A DNA stretch of 64,000 nt from Clostridium sp. E02 (GCF_003833015.1 NZ_RJLQ01000002.1:124001-188000), one strand, 5' to 3'; counted from the first letter of the stretch, positions 26,213 through 35,106 are shown. A program made the numbers and translations. Notes: generated by a model from the letters alone, not told the origin.

Positions 26213-28018
26213 TTAGTGTATACCAGGTCCGATTTCTTTGGTAGGACTGGTCTCCCCTGTGGTTTCTGTATTTGCACTTGTTTGATTTTCTTTACGGGGA
26301 GCGTCAGGCTGTGTTCCAGAAGTGGGATCAGTCTCATTCGGAACTTCTGCTGGAGTTTGCGTGCAGACGCCGTTGGCATCGGAATCGTAGGAAACTCCAT
26401 CGACTACAAAGGTAGTGGAAACTTTCATCTTTCCGTCCGATGGATCCAGATAATACGGTTTGCCGTTCACCGTTACCATGCCTTTTGCCATCGCACCGCT
26501 TTCACTAAAGTAGTACCAGTTACCATCTAACTGTCTCCATCCGGTGGTCATCTTACCGGAGGAGGTGCTTAAATAGTATTTGGAATCCTTTTCTTCCACC
26601 CATCCGGATTGCATCACACCGTTGGTATCAAGATAGTACCAGCTTCCATCGGTACTTACCCACCCAGAGCTCATAATCCCGTTTGGATTGAAGTGATACC
26701 ACTGATTGTCTAACTGCTTCCATCCTGTGATTGCAGAGCCATCGTTGTCCATGTAGTACTTCATACGATCTTGCGTATTCCAACCAGTTACCATGGATCC
26801 ATCCTTGTTTAAGAAATATCGTTTTCCGTTTAATTCCATCCATCCCGTTGCCATGACTCCGGAATCCTGTAGATAGTATCGTTTTCCGCCCATGTCTTTC
26901 CATCCGGTAATCATGTGTCCGGAAGGTTCATCCATGTAGTAGTACTGACCGTTTAGGTCCAGCCAGCCAGTTGCCATGGTTCCATCGGGATTTAAATAAT
27001 ACTTGGAGCTGTTATCCAAAAGCCATCCGGTATTCATGGAGCCGCCAGCATTGAAATAATACCAATGATCGGTAAGATTTTTCCAACCGGTAAACATTCG
27101 CCCATTTGATTCATCAAGGTAGTAACGCTGTCTGTCTTTGTCAAACCATCCTTTAAGAGGCTGCCCTTCTTCACTGATGAAAAACCAACCAGTTCCATCA
27201 TTGATCCAGGCGTTTCTCTGCATGGCATAATTCTGGTAGTAATAGGTCTTATCTCCAATGGTTCTCCAGAGATTTTCAGGAAGTCTGGGTGTAAGATCTT
27301 GATATAAAAAGTCAACGTCGACGTTGCCGCTAATTCCATTGACGGACCCAGTACTTGTTACCTGCCACATGATGGGATTTTCAAACTTGTGTCTGGCTTC
27401 GTAACGAGCAACCCATACATCATAGTTCATGCTGGACAAATCAATCTTATTGGAAAGCCAATAATCATTGGCATAAACAATGGGATAATATCCAGCGTCC
27501 CGGATTCGGTCACAGAATGCGTTGATTACCTCGCTTACCTTCGTTGGCGGTAGGGTGCCAAGGCTGGCACTGTCTTCTGCATCAAATGCTATAGGGAAAG
27601 AGATTGGATAATCCTTTACCAAATCAAGAACAAAATCTGCTTCATCTCTTGCCATATCTGGCGTAGTAGCAAGGGAGTAAATATAAGCACCAACCTTTAA
27701 TCCAGCTTGGGATGCCTGCTGAACATTGGTATGGAAATTAGGATCTGTGATCCCTTTGGAACGTGTTCCCAACATTACAAAGCTAACATCATCTGAAGCA
27801 ACGGCTGACCAGTCAACTTGTCCCTGCCATCTGGAAACATCAATGCCTCTGGCAATAACTTCGGTGATTTTGGTACCGTCAGCCAACTGATAGGAACCAT
27901 CCACCTTTTCATAACCAGCCGCCATGGAATCCATCGTGTGATGGAATCCACTCGACAGGAAAAGAATGGAACATAATGTGGCAGCGGCAAAACGCATGCC
28001 TGTTTTAGTATGTCTCAA
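26213..28018 (-). CDS. Secreted GH25 lysozyme with choline-binding-type wall repeats
   Basis: A 601-residue secreted muramidase. It starts at a TTG codon with AGGAGG eight bases upstream. The signal peptide is at about 1-34. The GH25 domain (about 55-245) has RGIDVSRWQG with Asp60 and the catalytic pair in AFDAED (Asp146/Glu148), and ends in WQVTSTGSVNGI and DVDFLY. About fourteen 20-residue repeats of the GW-x-WYYF-x-G type follow (about 253-550), as in choline-binding proteins of pneumococcus and clostridia. A Thr/Pro/Glu-rich tail ends the protein. It probably hydrolyses the cell's own peptidoglycan while bound to the wall. The choline-kinase fusion two genes upstream supports choline as ligand. 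Confidence 0.9.
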   Translation of the reverse strand: MRHTKTGMRFAAATLCSILFLSSGFHHTMDSMAAGYEKVDGSYQLADGTKITEVIARGIDVSRWQGQVDWSAVASDDVSFVMLGTRSKGITDPNFHTNVQQASQAGLKVGAYIYSLATTPDMARDEADFVLDLVKDYPISFPIAFDAEDSASLGTLPPTKVSEVINAFCDRIRDAGYYPIVYANDYWLSNKIDLSSMNYDVWVARYEARHKFENPIMWQVTSTGSVNGISGNVDVDFLYQDLTPRLPENLWRTIGDKTYYYQNYAMQRNAWINDGTGWFFISEEGQPLKGWFDKDRQRYYLDESNGRMFTGWKNLTDHWYYFNAGGSMNTGWLLDNSSKYYLNPDGTMATGWLDLNGQYYYMDEPSGHMITGWKDMGGKRYYLQDSGVMATGWMELNGKRYFLNKDGSMVTGWNTQDRMKYYMDNDGSAITGWKQLDNQWYHFNPNGIMSSGWVSTDGSWYYLDTNGVMQSGWVEEKDSKYYLSTSSGKMTTGWRQLDGNWYYFSESGAMAKGMVTVNGKPYYLDPSDGKMKVSTTFVVDGVSYDSDANGVCTQTPAEVPNETDPTSGTQPDAPRKENQTSANTETTGETSPTKEIGPGIH

Positions 28019-28046
28019 TGCTATAGCCTCCTGATTTTCTCTGAAA

Positions 28047-28075
28047 ATTATTTGATCTGCTTATGTATAAAACAA
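28047..28075 (-). promoter_or_regulatory. Possible promoter of the GH25 gene
   Basis: On the minus strand TTGTTT and AATAAT are separated by 17 bases. The -35 overlaps the T-run of the preceding terminator, so this is only a candidate. Confidence 0.35.
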
Positions 28076-28109
28076 AAGTGGGTATCCGCACCAAAGTGCA
28101 GATACCCAC
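28068..28109 (-). terminator. Rho-independent terminator (minus strand)
   Basis: Read on the minus strand, GTGGGTATC and GATACCCAC frame a stem that continues into TGCAC/GTGC(G), followed by TTTTGTTTT. It ends the repeat-protein gene at 28133. Confidence 0.88.
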
Positions 28110-28132
28110 ACCGATAGGATGTTCGTTCATTC

Positions 28133-29281
28133 TCAGCCAGGACCGTTTGTTTGCCCCGGTGTTAACTGATAGACTCCGGCTCCATTGTTTGATGAATTTG
28201 TGGTGCCGCCTGGAGTACCGTTTCCAGTTGCCCCCGGAGGGGAGGCTAAGTTATTCTGTCCGTTTCCAGAACTTCCACCTGGTCCGTTGTTTGTAATCCC
28301 GGCTGTAGAGTTGCTTCCACCTGGTGCATTCACGCTTCCGCCGCTGCTAGTTCCCGGAGCATTTCCGCTGTTGCCTCCGTTCCCTGACGGTGTGTTATTA
28401 TTTGATCCAGAAGGGGCATTGGAACCGTTTGAACTGCCCTGATAGTTTCCATTGGAATCAAAGGTATAGCTTTTTCCATCAATGGTAAGGGTCGTATTCG
28501 TTGCCATCTTACCGGTAGAGGGATCTAGATAATAATAGACACCGGACAACTGAACCCAGCCAGTCATCATATGACCGGAATCATTAAAGTAATACCAGTT
28601 CTCGTCTATCTTTTTCCAACCATGGGTCATCTTCCCGTTGCTGGTGTTCATGTAATATTTATTGGTTCCATCACTGAGCCAGCCAGTCATCATCTTCCCA
28701 AGTACTGTTTTTTTGTCTGCATTGAGATAATAGTACTCGTTGTCAATTTGTTTCCAGCCAGTTACCATCTTCCCATCCGTTCCGAAGTAAAACCAGTCGT
28801 TCCCGACCTGATTCCATCCGATGGCGCAGGTTCCATCTTCTTTAAAGTTGTACCAGCCTCCGTCCATCTCACGCCAGCCGGTAGACATGGAACCGTCGCC
28901 TTTCATATAATAGTACTTGTCCCCGATCTTTAACCAGCCTTTAACCAGGATCCCGGTATCATCCATTAAATAATAATATTTTCCATCACTCTTGACCCAC
29001 TTAGTACCCATGGCACCATTGGAATGAAAATAATACCAGTTCCCATTGATCTGCTTCCAGCCAGATGCCATATAACCTGTGGATAAATCAAGAAAATAAA
29101 AGGTTCCATCAGACGTCTTAACCCAGCCCTTATGGACAGAACCATCTTGGTCAAGATATTGCCAATGAGAGTCCTTCTCAACCCACCCGGTTGCGGCCCA
29201 TGATGTCATTGCAGGCATCATGACTGCAGATCCGATTAGTCCTGCAAGTACCAGAGCTGCCGCTTTTTTTCCGTATCGCAT
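28133..29281 (-). CDS. Secreted choline-binding-type repeat protein with Gly/Ser/Asn/Pro-rich tail
   Basis: A 382-residue exported protein with no recognisable enzyme domain. The signal peptide ends near residue 30 (SWA-ATG). Residues 30-270 are about eleven wall-binding repeats with the GW, WYYF and D-GxMxTGW pattern. The last 105 residues are a low-complexity region rich in Gly, Ser, Asn and Pro. It has a good ribosome binding site (AGGAGG), its own extended -10 promoter and its own terminator. The tail might be a surface spacer, glycosylation target or adhesive segment; I cannot tell which. It may form part of the cell coat by binding wall-linked choline. Confidence 0.82.
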   Translation of the reverse strand: MRYGKKAAALVLAGLIGSAVMMPAMTSWAATGWVEKDSHWQYLDQDGSVHKGWVKTSDGTFYFLDLSTGYMASGWKQINGNWYYFHSNGAMGTKWVKSDGKYYYLMDDTGILVKGWLKIGDKYYYMKGDGSMSTGWREMDGGWYNFKEDGTCAIGWNQVGNDWFYFGTDGKMVTGWKQIDNEYYYLNADKKTVLGKMMTGWLSDGTNKYYMNTSNGKMTHGWKKIDENWYYFNDSGHMMTGWVQLSGVYYYLDPSTGKMATNTTLTIDGKSYTFDSNGNYQGSSNGSNAPSGSNNNTPSGNGGNSGNAPGTSSGGSVNAPGGSNSTAGITNNGPGGSSGNGQNNLASPPGATGNGTPGGTTNSSNNGAGVYQLTPGQTNGPG

Positions 29282-29330
29282 ATTGTTCGATTCCTCCTAT
29301 TCTTGCCATTGCTTTTTCACATATTGATTT

Positions 29331-29339
29331 ATTATAACA
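29331..29339 (-). promoter_or_regulatory. Extended -10 promoter of the repeat protein at 28133
   Basis: The minus strand reads TGTTATAAT (perfect -10 with TG one base before it), about 50 bases before the start codon. No good -35 is visible, as is common for extended -10 promoters. Confidence 0.55.
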
Positions 29340-29399
29340 TAGGACACATACCAATACTTAAACATTTTATTACGATTTGTAAACGAATTTCCAAAAATG

Positions 29400-31226
29400 T
29401 CATTTTTTAGATAATTTTTCACATCGTTTGCTGTAAGTTTTGGCATAACGATACATGATTATGGTATATTCGCCAAACTCTTCCCCAAGCGCTGCTTTGT
29501 ACATCGCCCAAAGACTCCATAAGAAGCCACCAAGTGCCATATAGGCATAGATCCGGTATCGTTCGTCTTCATTGGGATCTCGTTCCAGATACATGGTTAT
29601 CAGACGGTCAGTTTCTTCTTCATCATAATAGGAATAAATCGCACACATGGCAATATCGACAAGGGGATCACACATACCTGCATACTCCCAGTCGATAAGC
29701 TTAACCTCCCCATCTGGAAGGATCAAAAAGTTGTCGACCACCGTATCCACATGTGAGAGAACCTTCTCATTGTTTAATTTGTCCAGTTGATCCAATAGTC
29801 CATTGATCTGGGTGCGTACTTGATCATAATCTTCAAATGGAATGCTTTTGTTCTGCCTGCATAAGTCTTCATAAAACTGGATCCGTTCATGGAAATCAAA
29901 GGAATGTTCCACCTTAAGCCCAGTTTTATGAAACTTACGAACAACCTCCATACAGTGTTTCATTTCTTCCGGATTTTGAGGATCTGCATTATGGGTTCCT
30001 TCATAATATTCAGAAATTTTATATCCAGTCTCTCCATTAAAATAAATCACCGTCTCAGAGATCCCTTTGCCTGCAAGGACATCATAGACAGCTTTCTCCT
30101 GCTTCCGGTTTATTAATCGCTCGGTTCCAGGGCCTGGTATCCGGCAGATATAATGTTTCTTCTTAACTTTAAAGAGGAAGGATTTGTTGGTCATACCCGC
30201 TTTTAAACATCGGATTTCCGTGATATCAGATTCTGGAACCTGAAACACTTCCGATACCAGTTCCATCGCTGCACTGTCAGAACGATGTTGATATTTAATA
30301 TCAAACAGGCGCAGTTCCTCCAGATTTTCAAATTCGTAGACTTCATCTTCCTGCCTCCGGTTTACATGCAGATGGATCTCTTTGCCCGCTGGCCAAAGAT
30401 CAGGCAGCTTTTTAGACGCTTCCCCGGAGAGCATATCCATAAAGACATTTTCCCAGTAAAGCTGTTCAGTTCCAGGCATTTTATAATAACCTTCCAGCAC
30501 AGGAATAAACTGTTTGGAGAATGATTTCGTAAAATAAGCAGGACCGTACATGACCCAGGCATCTGTTCCGCCTACCTGTATGTCTAAAATCTGTCCTTTC
30601 TTATTAAAGTCTAGACTCCACTCTGAAGTCTCTCCTTTCATAAAGACGGATGAGTACCAAGAGCCACCCTCAAAGGTATGATACATGTTATGGCGAATCC
30701 AGTTGTCAGAAGAGAGAATATATAGATTCTTCTTTATTAAAAGGTCTCTGACATGGTAGATGGTAGCCAGGTTGTTTTTCTTTGTATATTCTGGATTATA
30801 AAAAAGGTTCACTTGATATTTATCAATTAGGTATTCAAATTTTTCCTTCAAATAACCCACCACAATGGTGATGTCGGTGATACCAGCTTCATGAAGCTGG
30901 CGAATCTGCCGCTCAATCATCCGTTCTCCAAAGACTTCTAAGAGTCCCTTTGGGGTTTCAAAGGTTAAGGGAACAAAGCGAGATCCAAATCCAGCCGCCA
31001 GGATGATGGCACCATCTACTTTATGTTCGTGAAGCAGTGCTTGTCCATCTGGAAGCAGTTGATAGGTCTGACTGTTGGGTTCAAGTGAAATCAGCTTTTC
31101 TTCTATACAATCTTTGACCAGGCGATTGACGGTTCCAAGGGAAACAGACAGCTCCTGGGATAAATCTCGTTGGGTAACAGCCGGATTCTCCAAAACAGAA
31201 CGGCAGATAATAATTCTACGATCCAT
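29400..31226 (-). CDS. wHTH regulator fused to LicC-type cytidylyltransferase and LicA-type choline kinase
   Basis: A 608-residue three-part protein. Residues 1-65 form a winged helix (QRDLSQELSVSLGTVNRLVKD). Residues 71-300 are a nucleotidyltransferase with AIILAAGFGSRFVPLTFETPKGLLEV, the P-loop of LicC-like CTP:phosphocholine cytidylyltransferases. Residues about 330-600 are a LicA-like choline/aminoglycoside-kinase fold with AGMTNKSFLFKV, a catalytic HVD-x4-N and LIDWEYAG. Kinase and cytidylyltransferase together would turn choline into CDP-choline, the donor for phosphocholine on wall polymers. The two neighbouring genes encode choline-binding-type proteins. The winged helix suggests the enzyme also regulates, perhaps its own gene; a dyad lies at its promoter. 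Ethanolamine or another amino alcohol is an alternative substrate. Confidence 0.87.
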   Translation of the reverse strand: MDRRIIICRSVLENPAVTQRDLSQELSVSLGTVNRLVKDCIEEKLISLEPNSQTYQLLPDGQALLHEHKVDGAIILAAGFGSRFVPLTFETPKGLLEVFGERMIERQIRQLHEAGITDITIVVGYLKEKFEYLIDKYQVNLFYNPEYTKKNNLATIYHVRDLLIKKNLYILSSDNWIRHNMYHTFEGGSWYSSVFMKGETSEWSLDFNKKGQILDIQVGGTDAWVMYGPAYFTKSFSKQFIPVLEGYYKMPGTEQLYWENVFMDMLSGEASKKLPDLWPAGKEIHLHVNRRQEDEVYEFENLEELRLFDIKYQHRSDSAAMELVSEVFQVPESDITEIRCLKAGMTNKSFLFKVKKKHYICRIPGPGTERLINRKQEKAVYDVLAGKGISETVIYFNGETGYKISEYYEGTHNADPQNPEEMKHCMEVVRKFHKTGLKVEHSFDFHERIQFYEDLCRQNKSIPFEDYDQVRTQINGLLDQLDKLNNEKVLSHVDTVVDNFLILPDGEVKLIDWEYAGMCDPLVDIAMCAIYSYYDEEETDRLITMYLERDPNEDERYRIYAYMALGGFLWSLWAMYKAALGEEFGEYTIIMYRYAKTYSKRCEKLSKK

Positions 31227-31257
31227 AACAGTATAACCTCCATATAGGAATATTTGA

Positions 31258-31293
31258 TGTTCAAATTTATGAGTTTCATAATTTATATGAACA
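31258..31293. promoter_or_regulatory. Nested dyad, candidate operator of the wHTH-LicC-LicA gene
   Basis: TTATGA-gtt-TCATAA (31267-31281) is a perfect palindrome. It lies inside an outer inverted pair TGTTCA (31258) and TGAACA (31288-31293). The element sits just downstream of the -10 of the minus-strand promoter, where a bound repressor would block initiation. Binding by the gene's own winged helix is inference. Confidence 0.55.
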
Positions 31294-31320
31294 TTATACC
31301 ATTGTTATAGCAAAAATCAA
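31293..31320 (-). promoter_or_regulatory. Promoter of the wHTH-LicC-LicA gene
   Basis: On the minus strand TTGATT and a perfect TATAAT are separated by 16 bases. It gives a leader of about 60 bases that contains the nested dyad. Confidence 0.7.
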
Positions 31321-31590
31321 TACAGGATTCTCTCTTTGTTTTCTGCCTGCAAAAGCGACGTTTTCATAGATTTTCAATGAAACACTAGCCTTATGTATGA
31401 AAAAAATACAATTTTAGAGGAATGAAACCGTTTCGTAATGTTTATGTAAGGAAATGAACAGAGAAATGTTATAGCATTTTCGTAAAAAATGTATTATACT
31501 GTTCCATGTGATGGAGGATTTGATAGCTTCTGGCGGAAATGTAAATATTTTGTGCTTTTTGAAAAATATGCAAAAAAAGTAAAAAAAGTA

Positions 31591-31619
31591 TTGATAATTT
31601 CCATTGCAGGAAGTATAAT
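31591..31619 (+). promoter_or_regulatory. Near-consensus strong promoter
   Basis: TTGATA, a 17-base spacer and TATAAT, with A-rich DNA directly upstream that could act as an UP-like element. It drives the repeat protein at 31686. The 270 bases between this promoter and the divergent one at 31320 hold only AT-rich DNA and a weaker TATACT at 31495; I see no gene there. Confidence 0.85.
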
Positions 31620-31685
31620 TACCTCGTAATGCTATTAGGAATTTCAGAAAGTATTTCAAAAAGAAAAAAGGAGAGTGCATTAATT

Positions 31686-33341
31686 ATGAGAAAGCAGACT
31701 AAATTAGTTGCTGTTTTATCAACAGCAGCACTGCTGGCAGTAGGCGCTTCCATGACTTCTTTCGCAGCAACAGGCTGGCAGGAAGAAAACGGTTCATGGG
31801 TGTACTATGACAGAAGCGGAGATTTAGAAACAGAGAAATGGGAAAAATCAGGAGATAACTGGTTTTACTTAAACGATGACGGCGAGATGACTACCGATGC
31901 AGTCGTTGAATACAGCGATAACTTCTACTATGTAGATGAGAATGGTGCTATGATAACCAACAAGTGGGTTTCTGTAGAAAATACAGAATCTGCTGATGAT
32001 GATGATCAGCCTACCAATTATTGGTATTACTTTGGATCCAATGGTAAGGCTTATAAGAGCTCTAGCAACAGCGACAATGCTTCTTTCAAAACCATTAATG
32101 GCAAGAAATATATCTTCGATGATGAAGGTAAGATGTTATATGGCTGGATCAACAGTAACGGAGAAAGAGAAACAGCTGATGATGCATGGCAGACAGGTCT
32201 TTACTACTGTGGTACTGAGAATGACGGTGCACAGGCAGCAGGTTGGGCTCAGCTTGATATCGTTGATACAAATTATGATTCTACTAATACTGGATACTCC
32301 AGTGGTAATGTATTTGATGATGAAAATCAGACTCGTTGGTTCTACTTCAAGAGCAATGGTAAGAAGATTGACGACGAGGATGGTAAAGGCATCAATGGCA
32401 AGAAGTACAGCTTTGATGAATATGGCCGTATGAACGCAGAGTGGGTTGTTTTTGACGCTACTCCTGCAACTGCTAGCCAGGGTAATGCAGCTTACACTGA
32501 AAACTGGAGATACTACGGTACACCAGAGGATGGCGCTAGAGTAACCAAAGGATGGTTTAAGGTTGTTCCTGATGAATTCCTGAATACCGGTGATTATGAT
32601 GATGATGAAGATGCTTGGTACTATTCTGATAAAGATGGTAAATTACTTGCATCTGAGATCAAAACAATCAACGGAAAAAAATACCTCTTTGATGAAAAGG
32701 GTAAGATGAAATCCGGATTAAAATTCGTTTCATTTAAAAATGATAGTACAAAAGAAGTAGATACCATTTTATCTGATGATAATGATGATCATCCATTCGA
32801 TACAGAAGATAAATTCAAAGAGAATGCTCCTAAATTGACAGCGGATAATTATTATTGCTACTACTTCGGTGATGGCGATGATGGTTCTATGAAGACAAAT
32901 AAGCAGACTCTTGATATTGATGGAGAGAGCTTTAGCTTCATATTCAACAAGTCCGGTACTTACAAGGGAACTGGTAAGACTGGTGTTGACAACAAAAAGT
33001 ACTATTTAGCTGGTATGCTTTTAAAGGCTAAAAAGGAAGACAGATATGCTGTTGTTAAGATTACTTCTGTAAAAGATAAAACTGATGAGTATGATTTATT
33101 AACAACTGATGATTTCTACAAAGAAGAATATGTAACTAAGGGTGATGCAGCTAAGCAGGATAAGGATTGGACTGAGTATTATACAGTAAAAACCGATGAT
33201 GCTAAAGCGGCTGGCGTTACTTACAGATTAGTTAATGCTTCTGGTAGTGTTCAGAAGAACAAATCCAAAGCAAAAGATGGCGAGGAACGTTGCTATCACC
33301 TTGATGGAAATAATATTGAATACGTTTATGCAGAAGACTAA
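31686..33341 (+). CDS. Secreted acidic wall-binding-repeat protein, probably highly expressed
   Basis: A 551-residue exported protein. The ATG at 31686 begins a classical signal peptide (cleavage near SFA-ATG, residue 27); GGAG is 12 bases upstream, rather far. The mature protein is built of divergent wall-binding repeats (GW, W-YY/F, D-G) mixed with TINGKKYLFDE-GKM units. It is very rich in Asp and Glu. No catalytic domain is recognised. A near-consensus promoter and a strong terminator make it a single-gene unit. A surface-coat or structural role is plausible. The ligand is probably wall choline by analogy with its neighbours, but these repeats are more divergent, so this is uncertain. Confidence 0.85.
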   Translation: MRKQTKLVAVLSTAALLAVGASMTSFAATGWQEENGSWVYYDRSGDLETEKWEKSGDNWFYLNDDGEMTTDAVVEYSDNFYYVDENGAMITNKWVSVENTESADDDDQPTNYWYYFGSNGKAYKSSSNSDNASFKTINGKKYIFDDEGKMLYGWINSNGERETADDAWQTGLYYCGTENDGAQAAGWAQLDIVDTNYDSTNTGYSSGNVFDDENQTRWFYFKSNGKKIDDEDGKGINGKKYSFDEYGRMNAEWVVFDATPATASQGNAAYTENWRYYGTPEDGARVTKGWFKVVPDEFLNTGDYDDDEDAWYYSDKDGKLLASEIKTINGKKYLFDEKGKMKSGLKFVSFKNDSTKEVDTILSDDNDDHPFDTEDKFKENAPKLTADNYYCYYFGDGDDGSMKTNKQTLDIDGESFSFIFNKSGTYKGTGKTGVDNKKYYLAGMLLKAKKEDRYAVVKITSVKDKTDEYDLLTTDDFYKEEYVTKGDAAKQDKDWTEYYTVKTDDAKAAGVTYRLVNASGSVQKNKSKAKDGEERCYHLDGNNIEYVYAED

Positions 33342-33371
33342 TCTTATACATTAAGATAAGTTACAGAAAGT

Positions 33372-33403
33372 CGGTGACGGGGAAACCCGTCACCGGTTTT
33401 TTT
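33372..33403 (+). terminator. Strong rho-independent terminator
   Basis: A perfect ten-base GC-rich stem (CGGTGACGGG/CCCGTCACCG) with a GAAA loop and seven T. Confidence 0.93.
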
Positions 33404-33464
33404 GTAAAAATGTATAGTTTATTTGCAATTGGTTTATGATTAATATTAAGAATTTGCTAAATCA

Positions 33465-33493
33465 TTGTAGAGACCAGACTTCAGTGTTATACT
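33465..33493 (+). promoter_or_regulatory. Promoter of the O-antigen-ligase-like gene
   Basis: TTGTAG and TATACT are separated by 17 bases, ending 35 bases before the chosen ATG at 33528. Confidence 0.6.
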
Positions 33494-33527
33494 ATAAAAC
33501 AAATGGATGGAAGGGGCTGGTACTGGT

Positions 33528-35099
33528 ATGTTTATAAACGAAAAGGGGAGTAAGCAATCTGTGAATCAATATGATTTTAAGGCTTTGATTCTTGTGGTTT
33601 ACATTATATTAATCGGTGTAATTTTCCCATTGGTTGTCAAAGATGCGTACTTTGATATATTAACCGTAAAATATTACTATTTCTGCATCTGTACGATTGG
33701 AATGATTATCATACTTTTTTTCTGTTATTTATTTACCGTAAAAACTAATTTTAGTATGGTTAAGCCAAATGGAATGAATGAAAGTCTGAAAAAACTTAGT
33801 AAGATGGATTATTTTGTTTTGTTGTTTTATTGTATTGCTGTTATTTCTACAATAACATCCTCTTATGTGTTTGAGTCATTTTGGGGAAATGAGGGACGAT
33901 TTACAGGTCTTTTCTTAATTACTTGGTATGTGCTTTCTTATTTTTGCGTCAGTAAATTTTTGAAGTTTAAAAAGTTGTATCTTAATTTAATACTAATTGC
34001 TGGCCTTATTGTATGTATATTTGGTATTACCGATTATTTCAAATTAGATATATTGGGATTTAAAATTCGCCTGATGGATGCTCAAAAAGACATATTCACT
34101 TCAACTTTAGGCAATATTAATACTTATACCGCCTATGTGGGTATGATAACAGCAATTGCCACTGTTTTATATTCTAAGGCAGAAAATAAACTTCAATTGC
34201 TCTTATACTATCTTTGTATGATAATTACTTTTTTTGCTATAATAATGGGAGTTAGTGATAATGCCTACCTTTCGTTATTTGCATTGTTTGTTTTTTTACC
34301 TTTGTATCTATTCAAGAATATAAGAGGGATTAAGAGATACTTAATCATCTTAGCAAGCTTTTTTTCTGTCATTCAGACTATTGCCTGGATCAATGTATGG
34401 TTTGGAGATCGAGTGCTTGGTATCGATGGGTTGTTTGGGGTGATCGCTCATTTTTCTTATTTTCCTTACATTGTATTGGCCATATGGGGAATTATAGGAG
34501 TCTGGTATTTGATTGATTTTAAGCATCATAAGGATAGATCAGAGGAATGTGACAAATGGATTAGAATGGTTTGGTTCGGGTTTATTGGCTTGACCTTTCT
34601 ATCAATTGTTTTTGTTTTGTACGATTGTAATATTGCTGGAAATGAAGAACGGTATCGCTCGTTTAGCAATTATTTAGTATTTAATGATGATTGGGGAACG
34701 CATCGTGGCTATATCTGGAGAAATGCTATGGAATGTTTTCGTGAATTGCCTATATGGAAAAAGTTGGTTGGATTTGGACCTGAGACATTTGGCATTTTGA
34801 TTATGAATAAAACAGCAAACAATCCTTATCATGAATTGTTTGACAGTGCACATAATGAATATATACACTTATTGACGACGGTCGGTATTGTCGGATTGAT
34901 GGCTTATTTGGGCATTCTTATATCATTTATAAAAAACGGGATAAAACAACAAATTAGTAATCCCTACGGAATAGCTATTTTGTTTGCCGTGATTTGTTAT
35001 AGTGCTCAGGCATTTGTTAATTTAAATTTACCAATTGTAACTCCGATTTTCTGGCTTTTATTGGGTATGGGAGTGGCTGTATCTAATTCAAATAGTTAA
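33528..35099 (+). CDS. O-antigen ligase / Wzy-like membrane protein
   Basis: A 523-residue protein with about twelve membrane segments. The ATG at 33528 has GAAGGGG upstream; an in-frame ATG at 33507 sits only 14 bases after the -10 and has no ribosome binding site. The family signature is the large external loop late in the protein: HRGYIWRNAMECF, GFGPETFG and HNEYIHLLTTVGIVG. This is the pattern of WaaL/Wzy_C proteins, which join or polymerise lipid-linked glycans on the outer surface. It has its own promoter and terminator, and may transfer glycans from this locus to protein or wall polymer. Ligase and polymerase cannot be told apart from sequence. Confidence 0.85.
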   Translation: MFINEKGSKQSVNQYDFKALILVVYIILIGVIFPLVVKDAYFDILTVKYYYFCICTIGMIIILFFCYLFTVKTNFSMVKPNGMNESLKKLSKMDYFVLLFYCIAVISTITSSYVFESFWGNEGRFTGLFLITWYVLSYFCVSKFLKFKKLYLNLILIAGLIVCIFGITDYFKLDILGFKIRLMDAQKDIFTSTLGNINTYTAYVGMITAIATVLYSKAENKLQLLLYYLCMIITFFAIIMGVSDNAYLSLFALFVFLPLYLFKNIRGIKRYLIILASFFSVIQTIAWINVWFGDRVLGIDGLFGVIAHFSYFPYIVLAIWGIIGVWYLIDFKHHKDRSEECDKWIRMVWFGFIGLTFLSIVFVLYDCNIAGNEERYRSFSNYLVFNDDWGTHRGYIWRNAMECFRELPIWKKLVGFGPETFGILIMNKTANNPYHELFDSAHNEYIHLLTTVGIVGLMAYLGILISFIKNGIKQQISNPYGIAILFAVICYSAQAFVNLNLPIVTPIFWLLLGMGVAVSNSNS

Positions 35100-35106
35100 T
35101 ATATAG

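Noticed and set aside
28185-28442. Open frame on the plus strand coding a Pro/Phe/Leu-rich 85-residue peptide
   Set aside because: It is the complement of the Gly/Ser/Asn-rich tail of the minus-strand repeat protein; its composition follows from that, and it has no ribosome binding site.
26400-29200. Regularly spaced similar DNA stretches that resemble a repeat array or CRISPR
   Set aside because: The period matches 20-residue wall-binding repeats in two coding frames, and the units vary at synonymous sites; there are no constant repeats with unique spacers.
31511-31582. Small open frame of 23 codons (ATG at 31511) upstream of the strong promoter
   Set aside because: No ribosome binding site and low-complexity Lys/Asn-rich end; it lies in AT-rich intergenic DNA, so there is no support for a gene.
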